DNA of 64,000 nt from Flaccisagitta enflata (taxonomy: Eukaryota; Chaetognatha; Sagittoidea; Aphragmophora). Positions 25,547 through 35,133 of this stretch are shown piece after piece. The position numbers and the translations under genes are program-made. Each line of letters opens with the position of its first letter. The first letter of the stretch is position 1. Below the pieces are notes generated by a model. That model saw nothing but the letters and a program-made list of their open reading frames with translations. It was not told the DNA's origin and did no database searches. The stretch is taken from contig OZ231126.1 of assembly GCA_965153355.1 (NCBI GenBank), positions 86,862,001 to 86,926,000 of the forward strand, given 5' to 3'.

Positions 25547-25970
25547 CCTTTTTATATAATTGCTTTTTTTTTAGTTAGGTAAATCAAGAGTCTCAAAAAC
25601 CCTCCACTGCTAACCAACTTTCTTCCTCAGCCTTCTCGCCACTTCTCCACCACCGACTCTACCCCACCACCTCAACACGCCTTCTGACTCGCCGCCCTCT
25701 ACCACCGTGATATATCATTTTCATCGATGTCTGCCGCTGCTGTCAGTGAAAGACAAGTTATTAGCTGGTGATCTATACCATCAAGCCCAGCCGCTGCTAG
25801 CAGGTGCTCTGCACTCTTCTTGCATCTCCCACATTGCATCTTCCTAATAGCAGTCTTCTCATCCCACATCTCTGCAGCAATCTTTCCCCATCCACCTTCT
25901 CCCCATCTCCCATCTACAAACCATCCATGTTCCATCATCCCATCATGTCTAGAATAGTCTAGGTCTTTGT

Positions 25971-26693
25971 CTATGTCTTTGTCTGGTCTTTGTCTAGGTC
26001 TTTGTCTTCCTCTTCTTTCTCTTCCTCGTCTTTGTCTTTGTCTTTGTCTTTGTCTTCCTCTTCCTCGTCTTTGTCTTTGTCTTTGTCTTTGTCTTTGTCT
26101 TTTCTTTGTCTGTCTCTGTCTCTTTGTCTGTCTCTGTCTCTTTGTCTGTCTCTGTCTCTTTGTCTGTCTCTGTCTCTTTGTCTGTCTCTGTCTCTTTGTC
26201 TGTCTCTGTCTCTTTGTCTGTCTCTGTCTCTTTGTCTGTCTCTGTCTCTTTGTCTGTCTCTGTCTCTTTGTCTGTCTCTGTCTCTTTGTCTGTCTCTGCT
26301 CCTTCCCTGTCTTTGTCTTTGTCTTCTCTTCTCTTTGTCTGTCTCTGCTCCTTCCCTGTCTTTGTCTTTGTCTTTGTCTTCCTTGTCTTTGTCTTTGTCT
26401 TCCTTGTCTGTCTTTACCCCTTCCCTGTCTTCGTCTTTGTCTTCCTTGTCTGTCTCTGCTCCTTCCCTGTCTTCGTCTTTGTCTTCGTCTTCCTTGTCTG
26501 TCTCTGCCCCTTCCCTGTCTTCGTCTTTGTCTTCCTTGTCTGTCTCTGCTCCTTCCCTGTCTTCGTCTTTGTCTTCCTTGTCTGTCTCTGCTCTTTCCCT
26601 GTCTTCGTCTTTGTCTTTGTCTTTGTCTTTGTCTTTGTCTTTGTCTTTGTCTCCTCCGTCTTTCTCTCCTCCTTCGTCTTTCTCTCCTCTGTC

Positions 26694-26782
<89 letters not shown>

Positions 26783-27281
26783 CAAGTCGTTGTTGTCTTT
26801 GTTGTTGTTGTCGTTGTTGTCTTTGTTGTTGTTGATGTTGTCTTTGTTGTTGTCTTTGTTGTTGTAAATTTTGTTGTTGTTGTTGTTTTTGTTGTCGGAA
26901 CATGAATTCTTCCGTTTTCATGGTTTTGGCAGCACCGCACAACACCTCGAAAATGTGAGGCAGGGGAGATGAAGAAACGCGTTTTCCTTTAGCCGCCTTC
27001 AGTTTTTCGACTTGGGCTTTCAGTTTTTTGTTTTCAGCTTCAAGATCGACTAGTCTTTGATCCGGTTCAATTTTTATTGCGTGGGCACATGTCACGGCCG
27101 TCGTCTCTTTCATCGTATCGTCGTCTCTTTCCGTTTTGATTTGTTCAAAATCGCAACTCTTTATAAACGGTTTTGCAACTCTGTTAGTTTTTTCCAAATT
27201 TTCGAAATTTTCGAAATTTTCCAAATTTTCATCTTCACTGTTCTCACCTTCACTGTCGATTCTAATGACATGACACGACAT
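25971..27281 (-). CDS. Coiled-coil / polyQ / charged-repeat protein, 436 aa (right copy)
   Basis: Mirror of 23363-24685, with the same acidic start, [15 protein letters not shown] coil, long CAA-encoded polyQ tract and KDKD/ETDKE repeats. The repeat array has been rearranged: the [11 protein letters not shown] block is shorter, and the end is rich in DKDEEEEDK. The unique N-terminal 130 residues are nearly identical to the left copy, so divergence is confined to repeat slippage. Function unknown; a DNA- or protein-scaffolding role is only a guess from composition. Confidence 0.55.
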
Positions 27282-27602
27282 GTTTTTTTTCTTTCGTCTT
27301 TTTTTTATTTCCGTGAAAAATTTAGAAAAACTCCTTTATTTGTTTCTTCTTCGCGAGGTGAGAATGTAGTTTGAGTAACGGGGAGATGAAATCTGAAATG
27401 AGTTTCACGGTGAAAACAAGGAATGACAAACCAGCATTCCTCTCTCTCTGGACATAAACACCCCAAGAGGCGTGGGGGAGGAGGAAGACGGGTGAAGTGC
27501 CAATCCCACCGTAAGATTATTAACCAAACAGACTGACAAGACGGAACACAAATGGACCCACAGCTGGGCCATCCGGGTTCGACACAGAATTTCGTGGGAA
27601 TG

Positions 27603-27672
<70 letters not shown>

Positions 27673-27687
27673 GAATCCTACGTGGGA

Positions 27688-27783
<96 letters not shown>

Positions 27784-28419
27784 CAACAAGACAGACAAAC
27801 ACAAACAGACAGACAGACAGACGGACGGCTAACCACATTCGTTATGTAAGAACGGAAATATCTCCAGTTTTATAAGAACCAAAGTTGGGCGTTGTCGCGA
27901 TGTAACAAATATATAACTCCCGTTCATAAGAACCAAAGTGATGAGAGTAATTGGGCGTCGACTCGATGTAGCAAAGATGATCACCACAGACAGCCAAAAA
28001 AACAGACATACAAACAAATGATACAACGAGGAACAGATACTACTTTTAGTATAGCATTAAAAGATGTACGAAGTTAGTAACGGGAACAAAGGAAGAAAGA
28101 AAAAAAGAGGAACGAAGATGTGTGTGTGTGCCTCGTTTTCTATATATACGACGTCTGCTTTCCCTCCTCCCAACAACTTCGTCGTCGTCGTCGTCGTTGT
28201 CGTCGTGGTTTCGTCGTCGTCGTTGTATCGCCGTCGTTGTCGTCGATTTGTAATGATCACGTCATCGGGTCTCGACCGTCGTCGCTTAACTAAAAAGAGA
28301 GAATGAAAGAGCGTTGTGCCTCAGCCATCGTCTCAAAATAGAGAATAGAAAACAAGAGAACATTGCGTCTCAACCATCGTTTCTAAAAAGAGATGAGATA
28401 AGGAGGCACATCACGCCTC

Positions 28420-28494
<75 letters not shown>

Positions 28495-28643
28495 CCGTTA
28501 GAAGCGGATCTGTTAAAAAGTCACTCCGCTATAAACGGATCCGCTAGAACTGGATCCCGTTAAAAGCCGATCTGCTAGAAGCGGATCCATTAAAGGCCAA
28601 TCCTTTCCATGTCATTGAAAAAAATGTCAAAGTGGTCAAGGTA
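27282..28643. other. Right-arm non-coding region with microsatellites
   Basis: Contains (GA)n at about 27606-27665, (GACA)n and (GA)n at about 27700-27780, and (GA)n at about 28425-28491. Between them is the two-copy ~70-bp repeat at 27850-27990. No gene-like frame is seen. 28491-28640 is a series of GGATC-containing phrases (GCGGATCC, CTGGATCC, GCGGATCT) spaced about 20-25 bp apart, mirrored at 21180-21310. Confidence 0.7.
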
Positions 28644-29152
28644 CAGTAGATGTCGTCTAGACTTGGAAATACGGGGGAGCTCATAACCTGAGCACCAGTA
28701 TAGTGAGGGGTCTGATATTTTGCTGATATAATGTATAGACCCTAAGGGGTTGACGATGGGGTATGGTATCCCCCTACGGCTTACCCTAGGAAAAAAACTT
28801 TAAATATGAAATTTTAGGATCAATCACTTTTTTTGCAGAATTTCAGCTCCATCAATTTGCTTAAAGTGCAAAACCACTCTGAGATTTGAACCTGGAACCT
28901 TTGACTAAATAAACTGATCAAGATAAACCTGAAGTCAAGTGAGTTAACCACTAGACCAATTCCAGAAGCTGATTAAATTAAGTGAATATGATTTAGTATA
29001 TTCAAAAGAATTTTCTATAAACAGAGCTGCCATACCCCATCGTCAACCCTATAGGACATAAGCATTATACACACACAGTTTCATTTCATTTGCACAAATG
29101 GTAATTAGGATATGAGGGCCCTCGTATTTCCAAGTATAGACGACATCTACTG
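28644..29152. mobile_element. Tc1/mariner-type MITE (509 bp) with TA target duplication
   Basis: Terminal inverted repeats start CAGTAGATGTCGTCTAGACT and end with the near-perfect complement, followed by TA. The unique sequence ...TGGTCAAGG|TA|GATGAAAG... is uninterrupted in the left arm near 21160, giving a direct empty-site comparison. The interior has no open frame; it includes GATATAATGTATAGACCC-like and AT-rich sequence. Non-autonomous. It inserted after, or was lost from one arm since, the palindrome formed. Confidence 0.88.
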
Positions 29153-29304
29153 TAGATGAAAGATGCTAGGAACCCCATTTTTTAGCCTCTCTTTTATGAG
29201 ACCGGGGGCTCCCTCTAAAATGTAAGACTTTTAGTCTAGAACTTTACTTTCTTTATTCGCAATTTTACTTCCGCACAATTACATGGGTTTTTTCGAGGAT
29301 TCAA

Positions 29305-29508
29305 TTGTTTTCTTTTCATAAACTGAAGGGAACTGGGGAAATAGAGCTAGGTAGATGGAGACACGTGGAAAAAATGTTTGTCCCGTTCAATATTGTTAAA
29401 AATGATCTGGTTGTACATAACCTAGTATATTTGGCAATAACAGTTTGTGGAAAATTGTATAATAGGAGAAAAGTAAAGAAAAAAATATTTCAGACAACAT
29501 GTAAATGA
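29305..29508 (+). CDS. Small hypothetical ORF (right copy)
   Basis: Counterpart of 20803-21033. An additional T in the T-run just after the first codons shifts the beginning of the frame. Low coding support. Confidence 0.2.
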   Translation: MFSFHKLKGTGEIELGRWRHVEKMFVPFNIVKNDLVVHNLVYLAITVCGKLYNRRKVKKKIFQTTCK

Positions 29509-29951
29509 GTTTAAAATTCAGATCTCTATCCCCCTGGTGTCTTTTTATCTTTTATTTGATGAAATTAGACAATGGCCCTGCCAAACCTTTGTTTTACTAA
29601 TGTACATATAATTAGACGATGGGTCTGCCAAGCTTTTTTTAAATAAGGTACTTCTTCAAGATTAGACTTCAGTTTTGGCATTTTTAGACACATACACACA
29701 ACTCTATAAACCACTTTTGACAGTTGGTTGGTCAATTGGGCAGTCAGTCAGTCACCCACCCCCAACAATAACCAAACAACCTTAAAACAACCCCTACCCC
29801 TTAATGTGTCTTTTTTGTTTTATTTGTCAAATTTAGACAATGACCTTCTCAGACCTTTTTTTATTCTTAGGTGCTTATTATTAGACAACGGGTTTACAAC
29901 ACCCCCTACCCCCCCCCCTACCCTACCCCTCCTTCTGCACTATATTTTCAG

Positions 29952-30296
29952 GCGTTACCTCGAAACACAATTGATTTTCCAAGCGCGTGTTTAGCCAAAA
30001 CAACAGCAGAATCAATTTCTGATTCTTTTTTTAAAAACAATAATGGGGTGCTACAATTCTATAAATCAACAGACATAACAGAAAAACTAGTCGAACTTGA
30101 TTTTTCGTTTCAACAAATGGCGCCGATGGGATATACTAAGCGATTATTATTCGAAAATCATGTGGGTGATGAACCAGTCTTGATCAAACACAAAAACGAA
30201 TGGACATCGGAAACTCAACGATACACAGCGGAAACAGCCAACTGCTACCGTCTTTCGACCCCTTGTTCCGAGGTTCCAAAAAAACGACACGGTTAG
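29952..30296 (+). CDS. Candidate internal exon (unrecognised)
   Basis: An ATTTTCAG acceptor at about 29944-29951 leads into an open frame: LPRNTIDF, then AKTTAESISDSFFKNNNGVL, VELDFSFQQMAPMGY and LIKHKNEW, then CYRLSTPC. The frame stays open to 30296, but the last residues after CYRLSTPC are probably intronic; a GAG|GTTCCA donor candidate is near 30268. The next candidate exon begins within 30615-30690. No function is recognised, and start exons were not found. Confidence 0.4.
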   Translation, partial: ALPRNTIDFPSACLAKTTAESISDSFFKNNNGVLQFYKSTDITEKLVELDFSFQQMAPMGYTKRLLFENHVGDEPVLIKHKNEWTSETQRYTAETANCYRLSTPCSEVPKKRHG

Positions 30297-30614
30297 GGAG
30301 GAGAAGTATCACTAATATTTGATATTCGATATTCGATATTCGGTATTCGATATTTAATATTCAATATTCGATTTTAAATCTTATATCTGAGTATTCAAAA
30401 TTTAAATAATCGGTTAGGGAGGAGAAGTATCACTAATATTTGATATAATAATCGGTTAGGGAGGAGAAGTATCACTAATATTTGATATTCGATATTCGAT
30501 ATTCGGTATTCGATATTTAATATTCGATATTCGATTTTAAATCTTATATCTGAGTATTCAAAATTTAAATAATCAATATTCAATATTTGAATTTTTTTAA
30601 TATTTGTTGTTTGA
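30297..30614. repeat. AT-rich tandem repeats (TTCGATA-type with an interspersed 35-bp unit)
   Basis: GATATTCGATATTCGG-type heptamer repeats alternate with GGTTAGGGAGGAGAAGTATC units (three copies, at about 30294, 30412 and 30457). The mirrored left-arm block is nearly identical. It lies between two candidate exons and is presumably in an intron. Confidence 0.85.
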
Positions 30615-32251
30615 AAACTTGATATTCAATATTGGACATATCCTATCATAGGGAAACGGTGTTGCAAAAAGGATCTAAAAGCCACGAAAAAATTGGAAAG
30701 CTTAGCAGACAACAACAACAAATGCGAACAAAATAAAGGCATAACAACCTTTCTTTCGGGGAACAAAAACCTTTTTCGACGTGATGCAAACGGCCAATTT
30801 CGCCGGACTTTTTTCTTTGTCACCCCTAAAATATCCAACAGAGCCGAGACCACTGTTTTTGCCGCGAGTGCAGCCCACATCGCACGAAAAGAGAACTGTG
30901 CGAAGATCACAAATCATGTAATCAAAGATTTAAACTTTCATCGATTAGAGGCTGGCATTTGGTTTCCCTCAAGTTCAGATTTTGCCGCACTTCGACGCAC
31001 GGAAAGTCAAAGGCTCGCAAATCTCAGTGGCAACAGCTTCCTGAACAAATCGGACATTTTTCAGGATAAACTCCGAAAAATTAAAAACAAGACCGATTGG
31101 TATCTTCAAAGTTGGCCAACACCTTCCCAGGTGGAAGAAAAACATTTCGTTTGGGATATGCATATGATGTTTTTAATGATAATAACAGAAATTTTTGAAG
31201 CATATGGAGTGTCCAAATTTCTGTTTTTATCATTAAAAACATCATATGCGTATTCCAAACGAAATGTTTTTCTTCCATCAATCTTCACCATATGTGCAAT
31301 GTCGCTTAATCACCTTCCCAGGTCCTTGAATATTCAAAGTATGTATTTCAACTAATCAGTGAAGGTGTTTGGGATGAACGGGAATTCTTCCAGAGTTTTT
31401 CTCACGGAATGAAAATTTATGACCCCAACTGGCGGTGGCGACACGAAACAGACAACACCAATCAAGCCGTGAATTCACGTCACCATTTTTTTCTACTACC
31501 CCGAATAGTAGACCTGCTTCGTTACAACGAGGATAATTTTTGTTGGGGTCCATTTATTGGGGAAAGTGAAACAAACAAGGCAAACCGACTGTTACGTGAT
31601 AAAATCGTCTCTCGACTGATAGACAACATTCAAAATGAGGTCCCATTGATGTATGAAAGTGAAGACCAATTGGAAAATGGAATAGAGGCAGAGTTTGACG
31701 GTTTCGTAGCTGGTGCAGAATTTGGCCGTTTATCACAGCATTACGGCACACTACGCGCGATTCCCGCTGCAAATCAACTCCACGACTTGGAGATTTCGTT
31801 ACAAGCCTCGCATGAAACTGAGGCCAAATTTTATTCAAAGCGCTCGGAAAAACAACCTAGACAGACTTCGTGGAAAGGAGAGAGTAGCGAATTTTTCCCA
31901 TATTTCTGGTCCAGTATTTTTGAAGGCAACTGCAACGACGAATCTGTCCTCAGTATGAACTTAACTTCAGGCAATCGATTAGTCCCTCCAATACAGCGCT
32001 ATATGAGTGACGCCCTCATTAACAACGATGTCGACCCACCACATTGCTATGCAGCAGCTTTGTATCCCAAGGATGACAAACTAGCATCAATCAGTTTGCA
32101 CGCTCAAAGTTTTGCACTCTGTTTAGGCAAAAATAGAACGGCTGCTCTTGTGAGTAGAATGGAATACTGCCAGAAGATCCCCGCTGCGCCACAAGGACGA
32201 CGATCCTGCGTAACCAAAGGACTACCCCCTTGTCCAGAATGCTTAAGGTAA
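30615..32251 (+). CDS. Two-exon gene of the palindrome arm (unrecognised)
   Basis: Exon 1 is open from about 30615 to 31130, passing YPIIGKRCCKKDLKATKK and ESLADNNNKCEQ. Exon 2 is 31322-32251, with MKIYDPNWRWRHETDN, then DNFCWGPFIGES, LENGIEAEFDGFVAG and a Cys-rich C-terminus ending CPECLR. Removing 31131-31321 as a GT-AG intron brings both into one frame (191 nt, phase consistent). Without splicing, the frames are 220 and 280 codons. Both arms keep the structure. The sequence matches no family that I recognise. Position upstream of Polinton-type genes on the same strand suggests it belongs to element A. Confidence 0.6.
31131..31321 (+). mobile_element. Hairpin-containing intron flanked by a 13-bp direct repeat (introner-like)
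   Basis: CACCTTCCCAGGT occurs at 31120-31132 and again at 31311-31323. The first copy provides a CAG|GT donor and the second a CCCAG|GT acceptor. Between them, 31133-31276 is a near-perfect inverted repeat: GGAAGAAAAACATTTCGTTT pairs with its complement at the end, around a loop of about 25 nt. CTTAAT, 13-18 nt before the acceptor, could act as a branch site. The left arm carries the same structure at 18998-19188, so the insertion predates the palindrome. Confidence 0.7.
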
Positions 32252-32370
32252 ATATGATCAGAACCACCTAAGCACACCTTGGGAATAAATGAAGAATGGA
32301 TACACTAAAGAAAACATATAAACAGACAACTCATTCTTTTTTTCTCCCTCTTCCTCCCTTTTTTTTCCTC

Positions 32371-32375
<5 letters not shown>

Positions 32376-32433
<58 letters not shown>
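32376..32433. repeat. (TC)n microsatellite, right arm
   Basis: Counterpart of the (GA)n near 17880-17940. It lies in the 480-bp spacer between the two arm genes. The spacer otherwise contains mirrored unique sequence without a convincing frame. Confidence 0.9.
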
Positions 32434-32436
<3 letters not shown>

Positions 32437-32729
32437 CCCCCCCTTTCCGAGGTATGGAGGAGAAACCGAGGAGGACGTTGGCATCTCAGATGAGATGCGG
32501 AGTTTCGCTGCCAATTGTCGATCTTCCACATTAGACACCAATACACAAAAGGAAAACTTTCTGAAACGAAGTAGAGTCAACCACCAGGCACCCACTAAGG
32601 ATATGTTAAGGTGCATACATTTGAATTTTAAATCATTCTAGTTATTGGTACCCCAAAAAGTGGAATTTATACTTTTTTTTCCTTCTTTTTTAAACTAGGG
32701 ATTTCAGCAGTGCGTGCAGTGCTAGTCAA

Positions 32730-33659
32730 ATGATGGACAGTTTCAGTCTATCATTCAACCCGGTTGCTGGGGAAATTGATTTCGCACTGTCTAACCACCA
32801 TAATTCCCAAACCATGCGTCGTCGACCGGGAGCTGGACGACAGTACAAACGGATCTTTCAAGGCATCGACCCTCCCAAGTATACAGAAGACACCCAATAC
32901 ACCAAACAGGAACTTGAAGAACTGATTGACTGCCGGTTTTACATAGCAATCAAGGCCACTAGTGGGTTTTGCTTTCAATTACAATGCCTTGATGGAGGGA
33001 AACTGTATTCTTTAGACAAAGAGATCGCCCCATTCCCGACTTTGTCTGAAATAATCCCTCTCCAGTTACATCGAGGTTTAGAAAATGACACCGTGTGTCG
33101 CGTTAGAGAACTGGTGTATGATTCAACCCGGTCAGAGTTTCTTCAGGAAATCTTGTATCCTGAAATTTGTTCCCAACTTGATTTATACCTTACCAAATTC
33201 AAATTGTCAACACAACTCATTATCGCAACTCGGGAACTTCAGTATAGAACCAACAAAAACAGACAAACTGAATCATCACTCCCGACCCCTACTGTCAGTG
33301 AGCATCCCCACACATCCTTTAGTGTGATGACCGATAACGAGCTTTCAGCCTGGATCAAGAATATGGAGAAATTTGTCCGGGATAGGAGGTTAAAACTAAG
33401 TTCCACCAAACCCCAACTCAACGTCCCCTCAAATGATGTTTTCGCTATTCCTGTAAATCACAACAGCGCTTTTCGTTACAGTTTCGTCAGGCATGATGAC
33501 AGAATTGCGATACCCACTGCCTTTTTAATTGCAAAGGCTAGAAATTTCCGAAAACAAGCAAATTTTCTTTCTGCCACGATCGAACTTGCAAAAATATGTC
33601 CACACAAAGTTTGCCCTATATCGTCTCCTAATGATTCATTAGTAATGAATTCGAGTTAG
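32730..33659 (+). CDS. Hypothetical protein, 309 aa (intact right copy)
   Basis: The frame opens at MMDSFSLSFNPVAGEIDFAL. Further landmarks are MRRRPGAGRQYKRIF, ELIDCRFYIAIKATSGFCF, and a C-terminal part with FVRHDDRIAIPTAFLIAKARNF. No family recognised. Composition is ordinary, without signal peptide or membrane segment. The stop codon falls inside the transposon excision footprint (33628-33649), so the native C-terminus may have been slightly different. The left-arm copy is frameshifted. The start lies just after an intron-like CTAG/TTTCAG region at 32690-32707, so an upstream exon is possible. Confidence 0.6.
   Translation: MMDSFSLSFNPVAGEIDFALSNHHNSQTMRRRPGAGRQYKRIFQGIDPPKYTEDTQYTKQELEELIDCRFYIAIKATSGFCFQLQCLDGGKLYSLDKEIAPFPTLSEIIPLQLHRGLENDTVCRVRELVYDSTRSEFLQEILYPEICSQLDLYLTKFKLSTQLIIATRELQYRTNKNRQTESSLPTPTVSEHPHTSFSVMTDNELSAWIKNMEKFVRDRRLKLSSTKPQLNVPSNDVFAIPVNHNSAFRYSFVRHDDRIAIPTAFLIAKARNFRKQANFLSATIELAKICPHKVCPISSPNDSLVMNSS
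33628..33649. other. Putative transposon excision footprint
   Basis: In the orientation of the left-arm insertion the sequence reads TTCATTA-C-TAATGAA-TCATTAG. It has two target-site-like copies separated by an inverted copy of the first one. The mirrored left-arm site holds a 2.6 kb transposon between perfect TTCATTAG duplications. Palindromic filler of this sort is what hairpin-forming transposases leave on excision. Confidence 0.6.
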
Positions 33660-33952
33660 AAAATATTGATTGTGTGCGATCTCTCCTTTGTTTCTTGTCA
33701 TATGGCTTTTTTGATGCTTTAAACTATGCCTAATCCTCTTCCTTTTTCTGTCTTTATTACAACCCACAGAACAACAACAATTGTGAGAAAATGCGACAAG
33801 TCACAACTATCAAAACAATCAAAACCATGAAGACTATTGAAACAATCAAAACAAACGGTGTATCTACTAATCGAATCATCAAAAGAATCAAGACAAACAA
33901 AACTATCAAAACGACTACAGGAAAAATATGAAGATGATTAAAAAAAAACTCA

Positions 33953-34176
33953 ATGGCGACGTCAATACCGACAGCTGTTAATGATAAGATAAAGAAAAAG
34001 TTATTGGCTCTTTCAGAAAATGTCAGAAGAAACTTACTCCTCGCCTCAAATGATGTCCAACGAAAATTTATTATAGAAGAAAGAGACCTATTGTCAATTC
34101 TAGTCCTCGCGATTCAATATTTGCAAAAACCCCCTCACACCCCAGTATCAACAACAACACCTACAACCAAAGAGAT

Positions 34177-34225
<49 letters not shown>

Positions 34226-35068
34226 CCCTCACCAACAACAACAAACGACAATATGGGAAAGAGCGGAGGGAAAACAGAAAAAGACAATGGTTCAAATACC
34301 TACGATACTTCGGAGAAACTCAGAAAAGAACTTTTGAGGATCTTGGAATCAACGTCTTTCGACTCGGACGCCAAAAGCTGGCTCTTGCTTGACGTGTATA
34401 ACAGATATAAAAAGTACACAACGTTGGCTAAAGAAAGAGACATTTTAGACAACCATCTCAAACACCACCCTAATGTCTTGGTTGGAGGAGGTAGTGGAGA
34501 TGTAGCCGATAATAAAGACGACAATAAGGAAGACAACCAAAACGACGAAACCAACACCAACATAGAACCAGGATGTTCAACCACAACTTCGCCGACAAAC
34601 AATCAAAGTGCGATGAATGAAAAACCAGACAACAGCCCTTTTCAAATCTGGATAAATGACGCGCTCAAAACTGTTACTTCTCTTATGAAAAACAAAATTA
34701 ATGTAATATTCTTAGAAAATTTACAGAATCACGCTTGTAAACTTCAAAGTTTCTTATCATCAAAAGGAACCTTTGACAAACATAGTAACCGCATTATTGC
34801 ACCACATAATCGCTTCTTTTTAAAGAAAGATTCCTTATACTTTAAAATCAAAGCTGTTAAAGGGCTACAGAGCTTTGACTTAGCCTCCCTATTAGCCTGT
34901 ATTTCGTTCAGCAAATCAAAGTTATTCCGTTTCCTTCGATATCGTTTCAAAAAAGTGAACGCTTTTTCAAGAAATGAAAAACATTGTCTACATATTTTTT
35001 TAAACACATGCCCCATCTCGAAAAAAAGAATCCCTTGCAGTTCTATTCGAGACTTAGCCAAGGCGTGA
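33953..35068 (+). CDS. Hypothetical polyQ protein, 371 aa
   Basis: No family recognised. The N-terminal 55 residues (IPTAVNDKIKKKLLALSENV, then ERDLLSILVLAIQYL) look helical. A CAA-encoded run of about 17 Gln follows, then a Ser/Asn/Asp-rich linker and a second helical block with FQIWINDALKTVTSLMKNK. The C-terminal third is Lys/Phe-rich. A repeated TCAAAACAATCAAAAC-type leader precedes the start at about 33780-33930. The left palindrome arm ends inside this gene at codon 55. Being immediately upstream of the integrase on the same strand, it may be an accessory or structural gene of element A. Confidence 0.55.
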
Positions 35069-35133
35069 CCCTTACCTCTTCTTTCACATGTATTTTTTGT
35101 TTCAGATGAAACCCCCCCCCACTACTATAAAGA

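Larger units (their letters stand above)
25455..34118. repeat. Right arm of the giant palindrome
   Basis: Mirror image of 13602-25441. The right arm continues in frame beyond 34118 into the rest of a gene, whereas the left arm stops there. The right side is therefore the parental configuration and the left arm a truncated inverted copy. The arm lacks the left arm's 8-bp-TSD transposon and LINE, and has a private MITE at 28644-29152. Confidence 0.93.

Noticed and set aside
20803-29508. 76-aa ORF conserved in both arms as evidence of selection
   Set aside because: The arms are nearly identical everywhere, so conservation carries no information, and the right copy has a frameshift.
13602-34118. 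Palindrome as a simple assembly artefact
   Set aside because: Each arm has private insertions with proper target duplications (2.6 kb transposon and LINE on the left, MITE on the right), private small indels and different repeat lengths. This is not expected from a duplicated contig, though long-read confirmation is still lacking.
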